Shown here: piece after piece, positions 11,180 through 23,389 of the stretch
Numbering within the stretch: position 1 is the stretch's first letter
Layout: every line of letters starts with the position of its first letter
Assembly (NCBI GenBank): GCA_039621445.1
Contig: CP154954.1
Coordinates: 24,378,954 to 24,442,953, forward strand
DNA: 64,000 nucleotides
Direction: 5' to 3'
Origin: Euglena gracilis
Lineage: Eukaryota > Euglenida > Euglenophyceae > Euglenales
Notes under the pieces: generated by a model
Told to the model about the DNA's origin: nothing
What the model saw: only the letters and a program-made list of their open reading frames with translations
The model's database searches: none
Program-made: the position numbers and the translations under genes

Positions 11180-11525
11180 GGAGGGTGACTGGTTTTTTCA
11201 GAGTGACTGACTGGTTTTTGGCCTGGACCCCCTCCCCCCGGGGGGGGGTCGACAAAAAGCCACAAAAAGTGACCCGGCGCCAAAGGAGCCGGAATTTTTC
11301 CCCCTTTTTTTCATGTTTTGGGTCAAATTTCCTTTGGATTCCAGAGTGGCCGACCCCCCCCCCCACCCCCCGGGGGGGGGTAGTGAATGACTGGCAGGCA
11401 TTATTTTTCAAGGCGAAATTTCTCAAAATTTTTAAAGGCATTTTTTAAGGTTGTTTAAGCTTGTTTAAGGTTTTTGGAGGATTTTAAAGAAATTTTAAGG
11501 TTTTTTAAGGCATTTTTTCCCTCAG
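11180..11525. repeat. GTGACTGACTGG element and TTTAAGG tract
   Basis: GTGACTGGTTTTTTCAGAGTGACTGACTGG-type sequence is followed by a C/G homopolymer palindrome and a CCGGCGCCAAAGGAGCCGG hairpin (11274-11292). A second C/G block and GAATGACTGGCAGG come next. A TTTTTTAAGG degenerate tandem tract follows to about 11525. The same GACTGACTGG module occurs at 12660-12740, 14240-14480 and 16185-16225. Confidence 0.65.
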
Positions 11526-11799
11526 GGAAAAAGTCAGACCCCGAAGACGGCCCGATGGCTTCAGACTCCCCTGTGGCTTCGGAACGCCCAAGGAAGAAGC
11601 CTAGGGCAAAGCATGGGGATCAAGGCGGTCCATGAGGGACAGTTATTGTCAACAGGCAAGCAAATGTCCTGAATAGGGTCAGAAATTTAAAGTAATTGCA
11701 ATGAAAAAAATGGATGTTTCGAGTTTGACCCACTCTGTATCCCATGCAACAAGGCGTTGGGCAACGTGTATGGCGGCACACTGCATGGGCACGCGTTTG
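11526..11799. other. No gene seen
   Basis: Short spacer between a repeat tract and the coiled-coil relic. Nothing recognisable. Confidence 0.45.
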
Positions 11800-12265
11800 T
11801 TATTGCTCACATGAAAAGTCTGATTATTTTCTCGGTGTTCATGAGGCTATCCGGTGTGGGTGCACGGGTTGCCGCATTGCGGGTCTGCAAATCCGCGATT
11901 GCGGTTCGGATATCCACTGTGTCATTTTGCCACTGTTGTTGCAAATTCTCCATCCTACTTGCGATATTCGAGATTTTGGGTGTGAAAGCATGCAAATTCA
12001 GCAGGAATTTCTCCACAATGGCAAGATTTCTGCTCCAAACGAGAAAGTCTTTCTTCCAACTGCTGCACATAAGTGCGGGGATCAAAACTTTCGCGTGCTT
12101 GGGCAAGAAAGTGGGAAAAATTCGCGGAATCACCTAATTGGAGAACGCGCTGTTTCGCTTCTTGAAATGCTGTGGCAAGTGTTGGAAACTGCTCCAGTGT
12201 AGTGAATTTCCCCAAATCGGGATTTTTTTGTTGTTCATGCAACTTTTGCTGCAATTGAACTTTTG
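11800..12265 (-). pseudogene. Gag/ORF1-like coiled-coil relic
   Basis: On the minus strand, a 99-codon frame (12254 to 11955) reads into QLEERLSRLEQK after FTTLEQFPTLATAFQEAKQR. A second frame (to 11807) continues with IVEKFLLNLHAF, ISNIASRMENLQQQWQ and DTVDIRTAIADLQTRNAAT. Together they give a helical, heptad-like protein rich in Q, E, L and R. This is typical of retrotransposon Gag or LINE ORF1 coiled coils, but I see no nucleic-acid-binding motif. The change of frame suggests a broken gene. No reverse transcriptase lies next to it. A host coiled-coil exon is the main alternative. Confidence 0.5.
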
Positions 12266-12479
12266 AGCAATTTGGGTTGACTCCTCTAAGAATGTCTCAA
12301 GTCATTCAAATCAAGAAAGATGTGGTTGCAAGTTTTGCTTTTCCTGGCCGTGTGTCACAGCCTTTGGTGAACCGAGGCCAACCGAACTATGCCAGAAACC
12401 TTGGCAAACAATCCAGTTTTCATATTGTTTGTTCACAACCACAACCTTTTCTGCATTGACTGGCTTTATGTCTGCTGTT
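12266..12479. other. No gene seen
   Basis: Unique-looking spacer adjoining the coiled-coil relic. Its minus strand may hold more of that relic, but no frame is convincing. Confidence 0.4.
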
Positions 12480-12800
12480 ATTTGTTTGGTGCAAGAAAAA
12501 ATTTCTCAGGGAGAATTTTTAAGGTTTTTTAAGGTCATCACAGGGAAGAAAAACTTCCCCGGGGTGATTTTTTTAAGGTTTTTTAAGGCACTTTGGCAAA
12601 AAAATTTAAGGGTTTTTAAGGGTTTTTAAGCTTTTTTAAGGCGCCTTAAAAAGAACAATGCCTGCTGACTGGCTTCCCGAAAAAAGTGACTGAGTGGTTT
12701 TTCGAAAAGTGGAGTGACCCCCTCCCCCCCCCCCCCCCCGGGGGGGGTCGGTAAAAAAGTGTATGCCTCCATCCCGGGGGGGGGGGTGCAGGCCGGGGGG
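12480..12800. repeat. TTTAAGG tract, GACTGG module and C/G block
   Basis: TTTTTTAAGG and GGGTTTTTAAG units repeat from 12515 to 12650 and end in AAGGCGCCTTAAAA. They are followed by CTGACTGGCTT, GTGACTGAGTGG and a long C-to-G homopolymer palindrome near 12720-12750. This repeats the order seen at 11180-11525 in part. Confidence 0.65.
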
Positions 12801-14224
12801 ACCGGGGATCCCCTGGCCCTGGGGTGTCCCTCGAGAAGCAGCCTGGCAACATCTTTTTCTGTTCTTCCTCAAAATTTGCGCAATACCAACAAAATCACCA
12901 ACAAAATTGACGAAGGAATCTGTCCCCCAACCCAGCCCCTTTCCTTCCAAGTCCAAGCCGGCAACAACGAGATCCCCACCCGTGGTGGTCCGCAGCACCG
13001 ACCTCATGTGCTGGCGATTCCTCTGGTGCCGGCCAAGGATGGCATTGCTGTCCGCTGACTCCATTGTCTGCAATTTGGTGGTGGGTGGGAAGCCTTCCGG
13101 CTCTGAGACAGCCCCCCCCCCCCTTAGTGCTCCTCAAGCTGGCGTGGGAGGTGTTGGGAAGCGTCCCAGACCAATTCTACCACTGCATCACCGATGGCCA
13201 AAACTCGACAGTTTTTTCCTGAACTGCGTATCAATTTCCCCTCAATTTTCAACGATTGCTCATGGTTTTGCTTTTCTCTTCCTGTGTTTTTTTTTTTTTG
13301 GCTGAAGCAGTTCTCACGAGACTCCAACGAGTATTTCTCTCATGTGGAAGAGACCGAAGCCATTTTTTCTTATATCATTTCTTAAACAACATCGAAGGCA
13401 ATACCATATGCGATTTTTTTTCATGAAATGATTCATTCAAAGAAAGGATTTAAATCATTATAAGTATGAAAATGTTTTAAAACAAAAAGATGGTGACCCC
13501 CCAGGGGATTGGGTTTGGTCGCCCAAATATGAAACCTCCTCCCCCTTGCAATGCAAAGCCTGCCAATGGTGTTATTCACAAAAAGCAGAAAAATTTTGGG
13601 TGTATATAATTTTTTCTAGCACGATCCCTCTATTTTTGCCAATGAAAGTTTGATTTCTAATATACTTAATCTAAAAACCCTTTTTGCGGGTCTTCAAATC
13701 CCGTCCAAATATAAAGCCGGGGGAGGAGGCCTTGAATTTTTTGTAGGGTTCACCGGAAATGACATTTTGGGTGTGAACTGCCCAGGTGGGGGGCGTCCCC
13801 CATTTCATCTACTCATTTGCTCAATCGACAAAATGTTTACCTCTTAAGTGCGAAGTTGGCCAACTGTGAATTTGGCCCATCGTTTTCCCCCTTGAAAAGG
13901 GAACTGCTCATTGCGCTTTAACTTATTGTTACTATTGTTGTAGTTGTAGTTGTGGTTTGTTGCCGCTACTGCTGCTGTTAAAGTATTCAACAATGTTGGT
14001 GATTGAAAGGCCAACCGCCCGCACAGGTCAGAAAATCTTCAAGCCACGTGGTTCGCCGCCCGAAGGTCGCCCGGACCATGGCATTGCATTCCAGTGCCGA
14101 CGTTCTGCCCACCGCTGCCCCTGCCATTTGTTTCTCACCCACCCCGCCTTATTTCTCCCTGACAGCCTGACAGGGTTCGACGTGCGAGCTTTTGGGTGGT
14201 TCCCCCGTTGCTTATGGTGTTTTT
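12801..14224. other. No gene seen; AT-rich spacer
   Basis: Mixed sequence becoming AT-rich after 13200. A short TTG/GTT-rich trinucleotide stretch lies at 13925-13980. Frames are short or low-complexity. CTCTTAAGTGCGAA near 13842 echoes CCCTTAAGTGCGAA at the right edge of P1. Confidence 0.45.
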
Positions 14225-14480
14225 TAACCCCCCGCCGGGGGGGGGGGTGACTGACTGGGTTTTTGGCTCCCGAGCCGTGGAGTCAGCCGGAAGTTTTCCA
14301 AAGTGGCCCCCAGCGCCGAAGGCGCCCTAATTTTTGGGGGGGGGGGCAACATCCATTGAGTTTGAGCCATTTTTGGCTGGGTGGTCAGAGTGACCGTCCC
14401 ACCAAGGGTGGGGTGGGAAGTGGGTGACTGGTTTTTGAAAAGCGATTGACTGATTTTTTTGAAAGTGGCCCCCTCCCCTC
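14225..14480. repeat. GACTGACTGG repeat with central GGCGCC hairpin
   Basis: A C/G block is followed by GTGACTGACTGGGTTTTTGG. An AGCGCCGAAGGCGCC hairpin (14312-14326) follows, then a G block and GTGACTGGTTTTTGAAAAGC with GATTGACTGATTTTT. The same modules occur at 11180, 12660 and 16185, which supports a dispersed element family. I could not define its ends. Confidence 0.6.
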
Positions 14481-15249
14481 CCCCAGGGTTGGTGACGAAT
14501 GGTATTACTGGATCTTTCCCTCCAGTTTTTTTTCCCCCAATGACACTCTGTTCCGGAAATTTCAGCAAATCGTTGGCAAAGGAAACCATGCTCAGCATTG
14601 CATTTTCCCTGTTTTTTTGAGGGCGAAAAATTTGACAAAGTATGATTTTCTGTGAGTCCAGAATTTTCCGTTCTGTTCATGCTTTTTTTTTAACAAGAGG
14701 GAAGTCCATACCCCAAGAGGGAGGTCCACAGCTGCCTTTATATCCAACCCTCCCCGCCTCCTTCCATTTCATGCTGACCTGACACGAGGCCCACACTTAT
14801 GACTGCTGGGAACCTGCATTTTTTGATTTCAAGGAAACATTGCTTTTTTCAAATCAAAAACTTGAAGGTGTTTTCCAGCACATTGATCGAAACACAACGT
14901 AAAGAGGAAATGAGTTGCCCAGCGCTCTTTTGGGAGCATTTTCTTGGGGATATTTTTAACTTTCCTTTTTAAAAAAAGAAGGTATTTTTCACCACTTTCA
15001 AACATCTGTGATTAAGTCGGCTGCGGCTGGATTTGACTCCACTTCACTCTGGGAGTTGGGGAGCCTTTCTCCAGCCCTGGAACCCTCACCCTCTTCGGCG
15101 AATTCAATGGCAATAAATTTGGTCGCCAAAGGGGATGCTTCCGCCCGTGCGCACTGTGTGGCACATCGCGTGCACCGCGTGAGAAGAATCCCTTCGGAAC
15201 GTGCAATTTTCACAAATTTCCACCAGTACCCCATTTGCAGTTGATTTCC
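14481..15249. other. No gene seen
   Basis: Mixed to AT-rich sequence with no recognisable domain or terminal repeat. Confidence 0.45.
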
Positions 15250-15560
15250 ATATTTTCTTGTCTGGTTTCCTGCAAATCAGCAACTCTTGGCGGTTTTTGG
15301 TCGTTTTTTTTTTGTCCATTTTGGACCGCTTTTGGCTTTTGGTCGCTTTGGGCTGCATTTGGCAATTGAGACCACTTTAAGCTGTTTGAATGCATTTTTG
15401 GCTCATTTATACCAATTTTTGGCCGCTTCTGGCCATTTTTGTGCATTGTGGTCACTTCAGGTCGCTTCTCAGTGCTTTAGCCACTTTTTGCCCATTTTTG
15501 ACCACATTTGTCCATTTTGTGGCCACTTGGACAGACTCAGTGGCCATTGGTACATACTTG
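15250..15560. repeat. Degenerate TTTTGGCCACTT-type tandem repeat
   Basis: Units such as TTTTGGTCG, TTTTGGCTC, GGCCGCTTC, GGCCATTTTTG and GGCCACTTGG recur at loose 10-18 bp spacing. It belongs to the same class as 3140-3420. Confidence 0.75.
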
Positions 15561-16129
15561 GTGAGATCTGATGGAAAAATCAGATGATTTGGGCCAAAAA
15601 AAACAACTAAAAACAATCAAACTGCTGGGACAAAAAAAGTTCAAAATGAGTTGAAACATAAAATACCCCAGGCCAACTTTTGGGTCAAATAACTAATTTT
15701 CCAACGTTTTTCAGAATTTTTTTTTGCAGTCTGGAGTGTTGCATTCCTAGTTGGAGCTCACACAGGCCCAGTTCTGCACGTTCCAGCCCCCCTCCCCTGC
15801 AGGGAGTCTTTGATGGGCTTAAAGAGTACCCAAAACGACGTTTTCAGGTATTTTTTCACCTTAATACCCTGCCAGACCCCCCTCCTTGGCAGGTTCTAAA
15901 AATAGCAAAAAAATTTTCTTCCGGCAGTGCACGCCAAAAAATGAACAAAAAACGTCCTTGACCCTCACTTTTGTGAATAACGTTGTCTTTTTTTTTCTGT
16001 TTTCCACATAAAAAAGTTTTCTGAAAAAGAGCATTTTTGGATTTATATTCGATGAAGAATCAGGGATAATACAAAAAATTTTCCGGCCCTCCTTCAGTTT
16101 CGAGGTAGGAGGAGGGGTCCGACCCCCCC
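15561..16129. other. No gene seen; AT-rich
   Basis: AT-rich spacer with runs of A and T. No coding signal. Confidence 0.5.
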
Positions 16130-16240
16130 CCCCCCCCGTGTTGGGAGTGTTGTTCCGGACCCCCCAAGGCTTCCCACACATCTTTGGGGTGGGTGACTGG
16201 CTTTTCAGAGTGACTGACTGGTTCTTCTCCCCCATGGGGA
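16130..16240. repeat. GACTGACTGG module
   Basis: A C run is followed by GGGTGACTGGCTTTTC and AGAGTGACTGACTGG, then CTCCCCC. It is a fragment of the family at 11180 and 14225. Confidence 0.6.
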
Positions 16241-18564
16241 ACTAGCATGCATTTCAAATCCTCCAAAGCGACATGGGTCTTTCATTAAAATACCAAGTGT
16301 GCTTTAGAGAGGTTGTATTTATTTAGTGTATTTTAGCACAAAGTTTTTTCTCTTGCCAGAGAGTCCAAAATGAACTACAATCAAATTCATAAATTTTCAT
16401 TTGAACAAGCATTATCGCATTAATTGAAACATATATTACAAAACGGATAAAGATTGTATAACTTGTAGAATCATTTTTTGGAGGGGTCATACACTGAGGT
16501 TTTTTTTGAAGGGTTTCTTTTTTGAGTATTTTTCTTTGTTAAAAAACGCCAGGGGAGCAAATTATTTTTATCGTAGTCTTTAACTCCCCACACTAATGCC
16601 CCCACAGGCTCTCCAACCAAACAACGGATGACAAACCCCTGGTGAAGAAAAACAAGGTCGGCCAGGGACGATTTCTTTGGCCGCACCCAAAGCTAATTTT
16701 TTTTGCAATTTTTTACCTTACCGCCAAAGGATGCAATCGGGTCTGGTGGGTCAGCCAGGGGGGTTACAATTGGGGGGGGGTTAAATGAAATCATTGTTGG
16801 TGAAAGTCCCACCAGGTTTTGCCTGAAATGGGAAATGCCTTCCTTTGGTGGTGTGCTGTATGTCAAGGACCGTATACGGAGGTCCAACCCACCACCCCAA
16901 CCAACCAGGCTAAACCCTGGAAGTGGAAGTGCTGGATGGGGGGCTTCCCTTTCCAAATTTCATTCTCCCCGTCAGCCACACATTGCACCTGCGCAGGACT
17001 CTGCACACCCACCCTCCTCTGCGACACGCCTTCCTCTGCCTTTGTCCCCTGTGGCGGTGACAGGCTGTCTTGCACTTGGGAGTCGCCCAAGTCCCGTCCT
17101 CTCATGTGACTGGCTTCGAGCCATTTCTCCCTATTCCCCTGCCAATCATTTACCACAGACAGTGCCTTCCCCACCCTTCAAACACCTGCTGTGCGGCAGT
17201 GGCGCAGTACTGGTCGTATATTGATTTTCTTGATGCTCAATTCGACAGTGGGAAGTCAGAGGGCTAGACATTAGCAAACCCAACCATACTATTGCTGAAG
17301 GTGTGAGGCAGAAAGGCCTTCAGCGTGGAAAAAAAACCATCCATTCCACAGGAACTTCGGCGCTGGGCGGCCATTTTTCTTTGGGCCGACCTGACATGAA
17401 AAGTCCAGTCAGTCCCTCTGCCTGTGCACCAAAATGCATCGAAACGTCTGGCAGTGCAAGCAACTCCGTTGGCATTGCAGGTTCCAGGGGGGAATCGATA
17501 ACTGCAATTTGTCCACAATTTTGCGCAATTCTCCGCAATTTTCCGCAATTTTTTTTTCCCCGCACAAAAGGGCGGAAGGAATCAAGAAACAAGGAGGTGC
17601 AACGTAGCATTAACCTGCGGCCTATGACCAGGGGCTGGTCATTGATTGGACAGGGGGGGGGGGAGGTACCTGTGGCTGGCCAAGCCGCTGCTGGGCTCGT
17701 TTCCCCCACAAGGGGGCATCCATGCAAGGCCATTGGCACCGGCGACAAATGGGGTATTCCGACGATCAGCTCTGCGACCTCATAACAGTTCGCCTCGGAT
17801 CATTCCGAATCCCGAAGGTTGGGCTGGTGGGGCCAACAGCCCAAGGCCCCACAGGACCCCCACAGCTATTGCCGCAGCTGGAGGGCCAATCATTTGGTTC
17901 CCCAAAGGGGGGGCCCTCCCAAACGTTGCCTCGGAAGAATCTGTTTTGTTAAAAAAGGATGCTCCCCATCTCCCATCACTTTGGACCCATGGGCGACAGC
18001 AATTTGTCCCCCTCCCATGCGTGCACAGGAAAGCTTGGTGGGGTTTACACCCCCTTTCTCACCACAGCCTTATGCATAATGACAGCGAAGTCGAAAACTC
18101 CTTCCGCCGATAGGTTCCGAAGGAATATTTTGCCCCGAACCGGCGCCTTTGGAAGGGGGGAAAGGGGTTGGTCGACCTCGTCCACCAACGTTAGGGGATT
18201 CACCGGCAGCCCTGCCCCTCCCCTGGGGTGAAAGGGTCCTCAGCTATTGTGCTGACCAATGATGACCAGTGACCCACGTCAGATGTCATCTCCACCAGGC
18301 GTTTTTTTTTTTGACAACCCCCAGGGGGTCCAGCTCAGAGGCTGGATAATTTGGGTTGGCTGGAAAGAGGCTGCTGGTTGAACCCTCTCAGGGGTCCCAG
18401 GCTGGAGCTGGGCCGACCCGATTGAAACTGCAAGAAATCCAAAAGAAAGCGTGCAATTACGCAGGAAAAAAAAATCAATTTGTTTTACCCCAAATTTGTC
18501 CGGGCCAGCCTATTTCCGATCCATTTTTGCCCATTCTTTAGCCCAGTTTTGCCCAAAGTCATGT
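16241..18564. other. No gene seen
   Basis: AT-rich to 16700, then mixed sequence of ordinary complexity. Overlapping open frames on both strands between 16700 and 18230 reach about 173 codons. None shows a family motif, and equal openness of opposing frames argues against coding. I cannot exclude short exons. Confidence 0.4.
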
Positions 18565-19112
18565 TTTTTTGGCCTCCCGGACCTGGAAAAAGTGTTTTCG
18601 GGCCGAAAACGAGCGTTTTTCGACCCGCCCCCGCCCCGTTTTTGGCCCGAAACCCAATTGGGTCAATTTGGGGTTGAATAAGTCGAAAAAAATCGAATTT
18701 TTTTTGCCCGAAAGGAAGGTTTTTGGCCTCCCTGACCTGGAAAAAGTGTTTTTGAGCGAAAATGAGCGTTTTTTTTTACCCCCCACGTTTTTGGCCCGAA
18801 ACCCATTGATTTTGGGTCAATTTGCGGTCAAAAAAGTCGAAAAAATCGAAAAAATTGTTTTTGCCCAAAAGCATGTTTTTTTGGCCTCGCGGACCAGGAA
18901 AACCTCTTTTGGAGCCAAAAATGAGCGTTTTTGCCCCCCCCCACCCCCCTTTTTGGGCCCGAAACCAATGGACTGTGGGTAAAAAAAAAGTCGGAAAAAA
19001 AATCGAAAAAAAAATTGCCCAAACCCATGTTTTTTTGGCCTCCCGGACCCAGAAAAGGTGTTTTTTGAGCCAAAAATGAGCGTTTTTCGACCCCCTGGCC
19101 TCCCGTTTATGC
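18565..19112. repeat. 155-bp satellite, about 3.5 copies
   Basis: Units begin at TTTTTTGGCCTCCCGGACC near 18565, 18719, 18873 and 19030, a period of 154-157 bp. Each unit also has a GAAAACGAGCGTTTTT-like box, TTTTTGGCCCGAAACCC, and a GTCGAAAAAAATCGAA box. The last unit is partial. The period is not a stable multiple of three and internal poly-A/T varies, so the 137-codon frame over it is not a repeat protein. A single diverged monomer lies at about 23485-23600. Confidence 0.9.
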
Positions 19113-19539
19113 CACAAAACCCTTGCATTTCAGTCAAAAGACCTCCATGGAATGGGCCGGTTTATATGGGAGGGTCAATGAAGGGGTGGGGGCGCACTTA
19201 TTAAGAGCTCAGTATTATTCAAAACCTGATTAACATTTCATTAACGTTTCAGAAATTACCGTAAAAGCACTGAAAATCAACTGTAAATTGCAAGACTGTA
19301 ATTTCGCGTAATTTACAAATGACACAAAATTTGCAATGTTAGGTCTTTTTGGCTTTCCACTGCATGCAAAGTCCCATTAAGAGCTCAGCACTATTCAAAA
19401 CCTGTTTACCCCGGCCATGAGCCAATTAGGCTGACCCCTCCCCCCTAATTGGCTAATGGACCGTGCCAAATTTTGGTCCAGTTTTTTTGACGTGCATTTT
19501 TTTCACCCTCCTTCAAAAAAATATCAATTTATGAACCTG
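19113..19539. repeat. Satellite-flanking repeat with TTAAGAGCTCAG motif
   Basis: CCGGTTTATATGGG followed by TTAAGAGCTCAG and CTATTCAAAACCTG matches the sequence to the right of the satellite monomer at 23630-23705. A further ATTAAGAGCTCAGC copy is at 19377. The shared order shows that satellite and flank belong to one longer repeat. Confidence 0.7.
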
Positions 19540-19740
19540 AAATTTTTGAGGTTTTTTTGTGCAACCATGTGGTTTTCCATCAAAAAATCACTTGTTTTGG
19601 GTTCCTTTTTTTTTCCCGGCCAAAAATTTCCCCGACCAGAATCCCCGTTTTGCCAAATTTGGTGAAAAATCTGCGTTAGGCGCCCCCACCAGACCTTCCC
19701 ATTCTGCCCTGCCCCTCCCCCTGGGGGCGTTTAAGAAAAA
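19540..19740. repeat. Dispersed repeat, pair of 7370-7540
   Basis: It shares ATGTGGTTTTCC, TCAAAAAATCA, TTGTTTTGGGTTC, CCCCGTTTT and TTCCCATTCTGCCCTGCCC-like blocks, in the same order and orientation, with the stretch at 7370-7540. Non-coding. Confidence 0.7.
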
Positions 19741-19744
19741 ATTT

Positions 19745-22700
19745 GCTCGGAACCATTGATGGCATTGGTTGGTGACATTGCGGCTGGTCCCAGCCCCCCC
19801 CCCCCCCTGGCGTGCCTGTGCGACCCCTCCCTTCAGAGGCATCCGATGGGCTGCGCCGCCTCGTGCCCCAGCGCCGATGCCTGTGCGGCGGCCCCCCCTG
19901 CCCCCCCGGGCGCCAAGTTGGGAGGCCCCAAGTGGGTCGGCCCCCCGGCCAAGCGAAGCAACGAGGGAAGCGCCCAGAGTCCGGGGAACAGCGCCTTGAG
20001 GGAGCTGGTGCGGGCGTGGGGTGGCCGCTGGGAGACACATGGGGCCGGGGTTTGGTCTCGTTGGGGGGACGGCGGCCAGTCTCGCCCGCCCCGGGCCCTC
20101 CGCCCGCCGCGGCCCCGGTCCCCGGCCACAGCGCCGGGGGCCTCGCTCTACGCCGGCCGCGGTGCGCCGCCGCCCGGCCGCCGCCGGCGATGCGACACCG
20201 CAGCCCCTCGTTCGACCGGCTGGAGCAGGTGGACCCGGAGCCCTCTCCCAGCCAGGCCTCGGGTGGCCAGCGGGCAAAAGGTCCGTTCATCTCCAACAAT
20301 GACCCCCCATCGGGTGTTAACCGAGTGATGGTTTTTTGGGGTTAGACCACCCCAGGCCTGGGGGGGGGGGGGCCAGCCCCCCCCCCCTCCCCCGGGGCGA
20401 GCCACCAGTACAGCTGAGACGGGACCTCCTTTTTTTTCGCGGCAGGAGGTCAATTGGGTCGTATGGGGGAAACGGGGCGGACGTAAAGTTGAGGCAGCTC
20501 TGCGCCTGTGACCCCCCCCCCCCCCGGGGTTTTCGGGAAGGACTGGTGGGGGGTCAACCCGGGAGGGGTGGTGATTTCCCCACCCACCACCAATAGGGTT
20601 TGTGGGGATTCCCGTACGGCCCTGTTCAGGGGGAGGTCCAGCAGTGAAATGATCTGGGGTCCTGGGACCCAAAAAAGATTTCCGGCATTTCGCACCAGGG
20701 AAGATGGTAAAAATTTTGGAATATCTTTCAGCCAATTTTTTTCAAAAAAGTGTGTGAAATCGCGATTTCGGGCTTTTTTTTTAGTCCCGCAATTTTTTTT
20801 TCTGTCGCTTTGTGCTGGAACTTGTTTTTTTTTATAGAAAGGCTCTGGGGTTCCAGACCCCCCCCCCCAGCGTTTCTCAAATGGATGCCTGCCACATGAC
20901 TTTTATGAGAGGAAGCATGTTGTACAAAATTGCTCAAAATGCTTTTCCACTTCTGGGGGGGGGTGATCACCCAGCCACAAGTTTGCTGCGGTCCCAGCCA
21001 CAACCTATGTGGGAGAACCCAGGCTTATGGGCCGACAAAGACGCAAAAAATGAACATCGTCCAAATAGAGCCGAATTCGAGGGAGGGCGGAAATGAACGG
21101 GTCATCATTACAGGGACTCATGTCGATGTGACGTTTGGTTGTTGTTTCTTTTACCTTCTGTGGATTGTGAAATTCAATTGTGAAAATGTGTTTTTACATC
21201 GAAAATCCTTCATCCAGGCGTTTTGGGCTTTTTTTGTTGTTTATTGTATTTTGTCGTTTTTTTTTAGATTATTATTTTCAAGAATCGTTCTGGCGAGAGC
21301 ACTTGTGGTACACGTGTGCGCATTAGGAGCCCGTGAGGGGCCACTTTTCGCCTGCCCCATCCACCTCCGCCCGTTGTTTGCAGAGGAGATGGTCCATTCT
21401 CCGGCGGCCCAGGGGAACCCTCCGCCAAAGGAGCGGCGGAACGCCGTCATCTTTGTCCTCCCAGCTGAGCCCGGGCTTCCCCGCCCCCAGGGGTTCCACG
21501 ACCTGCCGTTCGCCTTTGCCAAGGTTGCTGCCATGGTCTCTGCCGCTGGAACGTGCCTTTGCATGTCGGCTTTTTTTTGCGTTGTTTATATTCTTTACAT
21601 TGTTTATATTTTTTTTTGGAAAGCCTGGCTGCGATATTTGAAGGCATGCCAGAGTACAGACAAAATGGACATTGAGAACGCAACGTTGTGCTTTCGTTTT
21701 TCTCTGTACAGCACTCCTGGTCATTAAATGATCAGATTTGTTCTAAAACAGCATTGGGAAATAAAATGGAAGAATGTAGTGTTGTTGAGTGTTTAAAAGT
21801 GGCTGAAAGAGGGGGGGGAGTGTGGACGTTTTTTTTTGTAATGTGTATTCCTACATAATTTGATTTTTTTAATTTTCATAATGAATGTAAAAATTTGCGG
21901 CTGTTTTGCATTTTCTCCTCCCAATCGAACAGTTTTTTTTAATAATATTTTTTTTGGAAAATGCACACAAGGTTTGCCCTCCTGCTAAGGGATCCCAAGG
22001 GATTCCCAGACAATTTGAAGCTGAAATTTCCACTTTTTTGCATTTTTTTCCATTATTTTTGTTGCTTGATGAAGCTCTTTTGTTATTTTTTGAAAGGAAA
22101 CGTGAATGATTATTCAAAACATTGTTGCACAATGAAAATAATTCCTCCAGCAGAAGTGGAAAAAAAGGAGATGTTTATAGTGCGGGGAGGTCGTAACAGA
22201 ACTAGCATGAGGTTTGCATTGTTTGCATTTTTCCCATTTGTTTTCCTTCTTTGACCACTGCATACCTTGTTGCACCCCCCCACTGACAGCAGTCAAAATC
22301 ATAGAATAAAAAGCAGGAATTTTTTTTTCGCTTTGCTCCCACAAAAATGTCTCTTTTCTGCACACTGCATATGCTTCCTTTTCTGGATACAGACCCAGGG
22401 CTGCAACACTGTGTCTGGGCTGTGCTGGGAAAGGACGGTGCCGGGATGCTCCAGCAGAGGCCACCCCCCTCTGCTGCGGCGCACGTCCCTGAGAAGTGGG
22501 CCGAACCCCGATCGCTGTCCCGCACTAGCCGCATCATTCCGGTTCATGCCATTGCCACAACGTTGTTTGTGCCAAATTCTCCTTCCCAAGGCCAAATCAT
22601 GCCATGGAATCCCAAATCCAAGATACCAAGGAAAAGTTTTGTACAGAGGGAGCAACGTCCAGACCATCCCGGTCCACCCCGGAACCCAAGAAATTTTGTG

Positions 22701-23190
22701 CACAGGAGAAGGGGGGTCCAGAATCCCCCCCACCCCCCCCTCCCCGCTCATTTGATCCCCTGCCCAAAGGTGTCAGTGACCGACTGGCTGTCTCATTGGG
22801 ACGTCGCCCACTGGGAGTGGTCCGCAGCGGCCTGCCCCATCCCAGCCTTCCCACCGCGACCTTCCCGGGCTGCCCCCGACCGCGACGCGCCGCCTCCGCC
22901 ACCAACCTGTCTGGTCTGGGTCTGAGTGCGCCTCCGCCGCCGGCCGGCTCGATGGCCCGGGCGGTGGCTCCCGACCCCTCGTTGAGACTCTGCCTTGCAG
23001 CCTCCAGGCCCAGCACCCCAATTGCCAAATCCCCACCGTTGCGGTGAGCCTTTCCTTTCCGAACATCAAAGAGAGCGGGGCTGGTGATCGAGGCAACCAT
23101 AACCAACCTTCTTTATAAGGAATACCGCACTCTTGCCTGACTCGGAAGTTTCCGAATCACCCTGGGTTGACCCCCAACTCCCCGCCAGGC
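19745..23190. repeat. Segmental duplication, copy A1
   Basis: Colinear with 52690-55815 in the same orientation. Anchors are GCATCCGATGGGCTGCGCCG (19848; 52798), GAGCCCTCTCCCAGCCAGGC (20238; 53170), AAATTGCTCAAAATGC (20925; 53317), GTCCATTCTCCGGCGGCCCA (21391; compare 53742) and the GCCGCATCAT(T/C)CC stretch (22529; compare 55005). The GC-rich part at 22830-22960 pairs with 55555-55670. A1 carries an extra homopolymer-rich insertion at about 20340-20860. The piece at 21900-22060 is reverse-complemented relative to 54240-54400. Frames in the 19.8-20.3 and 21.3-21.6 kb parts keep similar peptides in both copies on both strands, so I cannot assign a coding strand. Confidence 0.8.
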
Positions 23191-23389
23191 CCGAGTTATT
23201 CACGCGCAAAGGGGTCCAAACTGGGAAGGATCGGCCCGTCCCCCCCTGGATGATCCCCCCCTTTGGACTCTGCCATTTCGGGTCCCAAAATCGATATTTT
23301 CAAAATATCTTGCAAATGATGGAAAATCAAAGGAAATGTCCAGAGACCTAATTTGAAGCCCTTGGAATGCCCCATCTACTGGTATTTTG
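23191..23389. other. No gene seen
   Basis: Short spacer to the satellite monomer. Nothing recognisable. Confidence 0.4.

Noticed and set aside
17190-17260. Sequence GTGGCGCAGTACTGG resembling a tRNA A-box
   Set aside because: No matching B-box, acceptor stem or clover-leaf pairing could be found downstream.
18569-18982. 137-codon frame with repeated FLASRTRK-like segments, looking like a repeat protein
   Set aside because: The 155-bp DNA period is not a multiple of three and the apparent protein repeat changes frame between units; it is a satellite.
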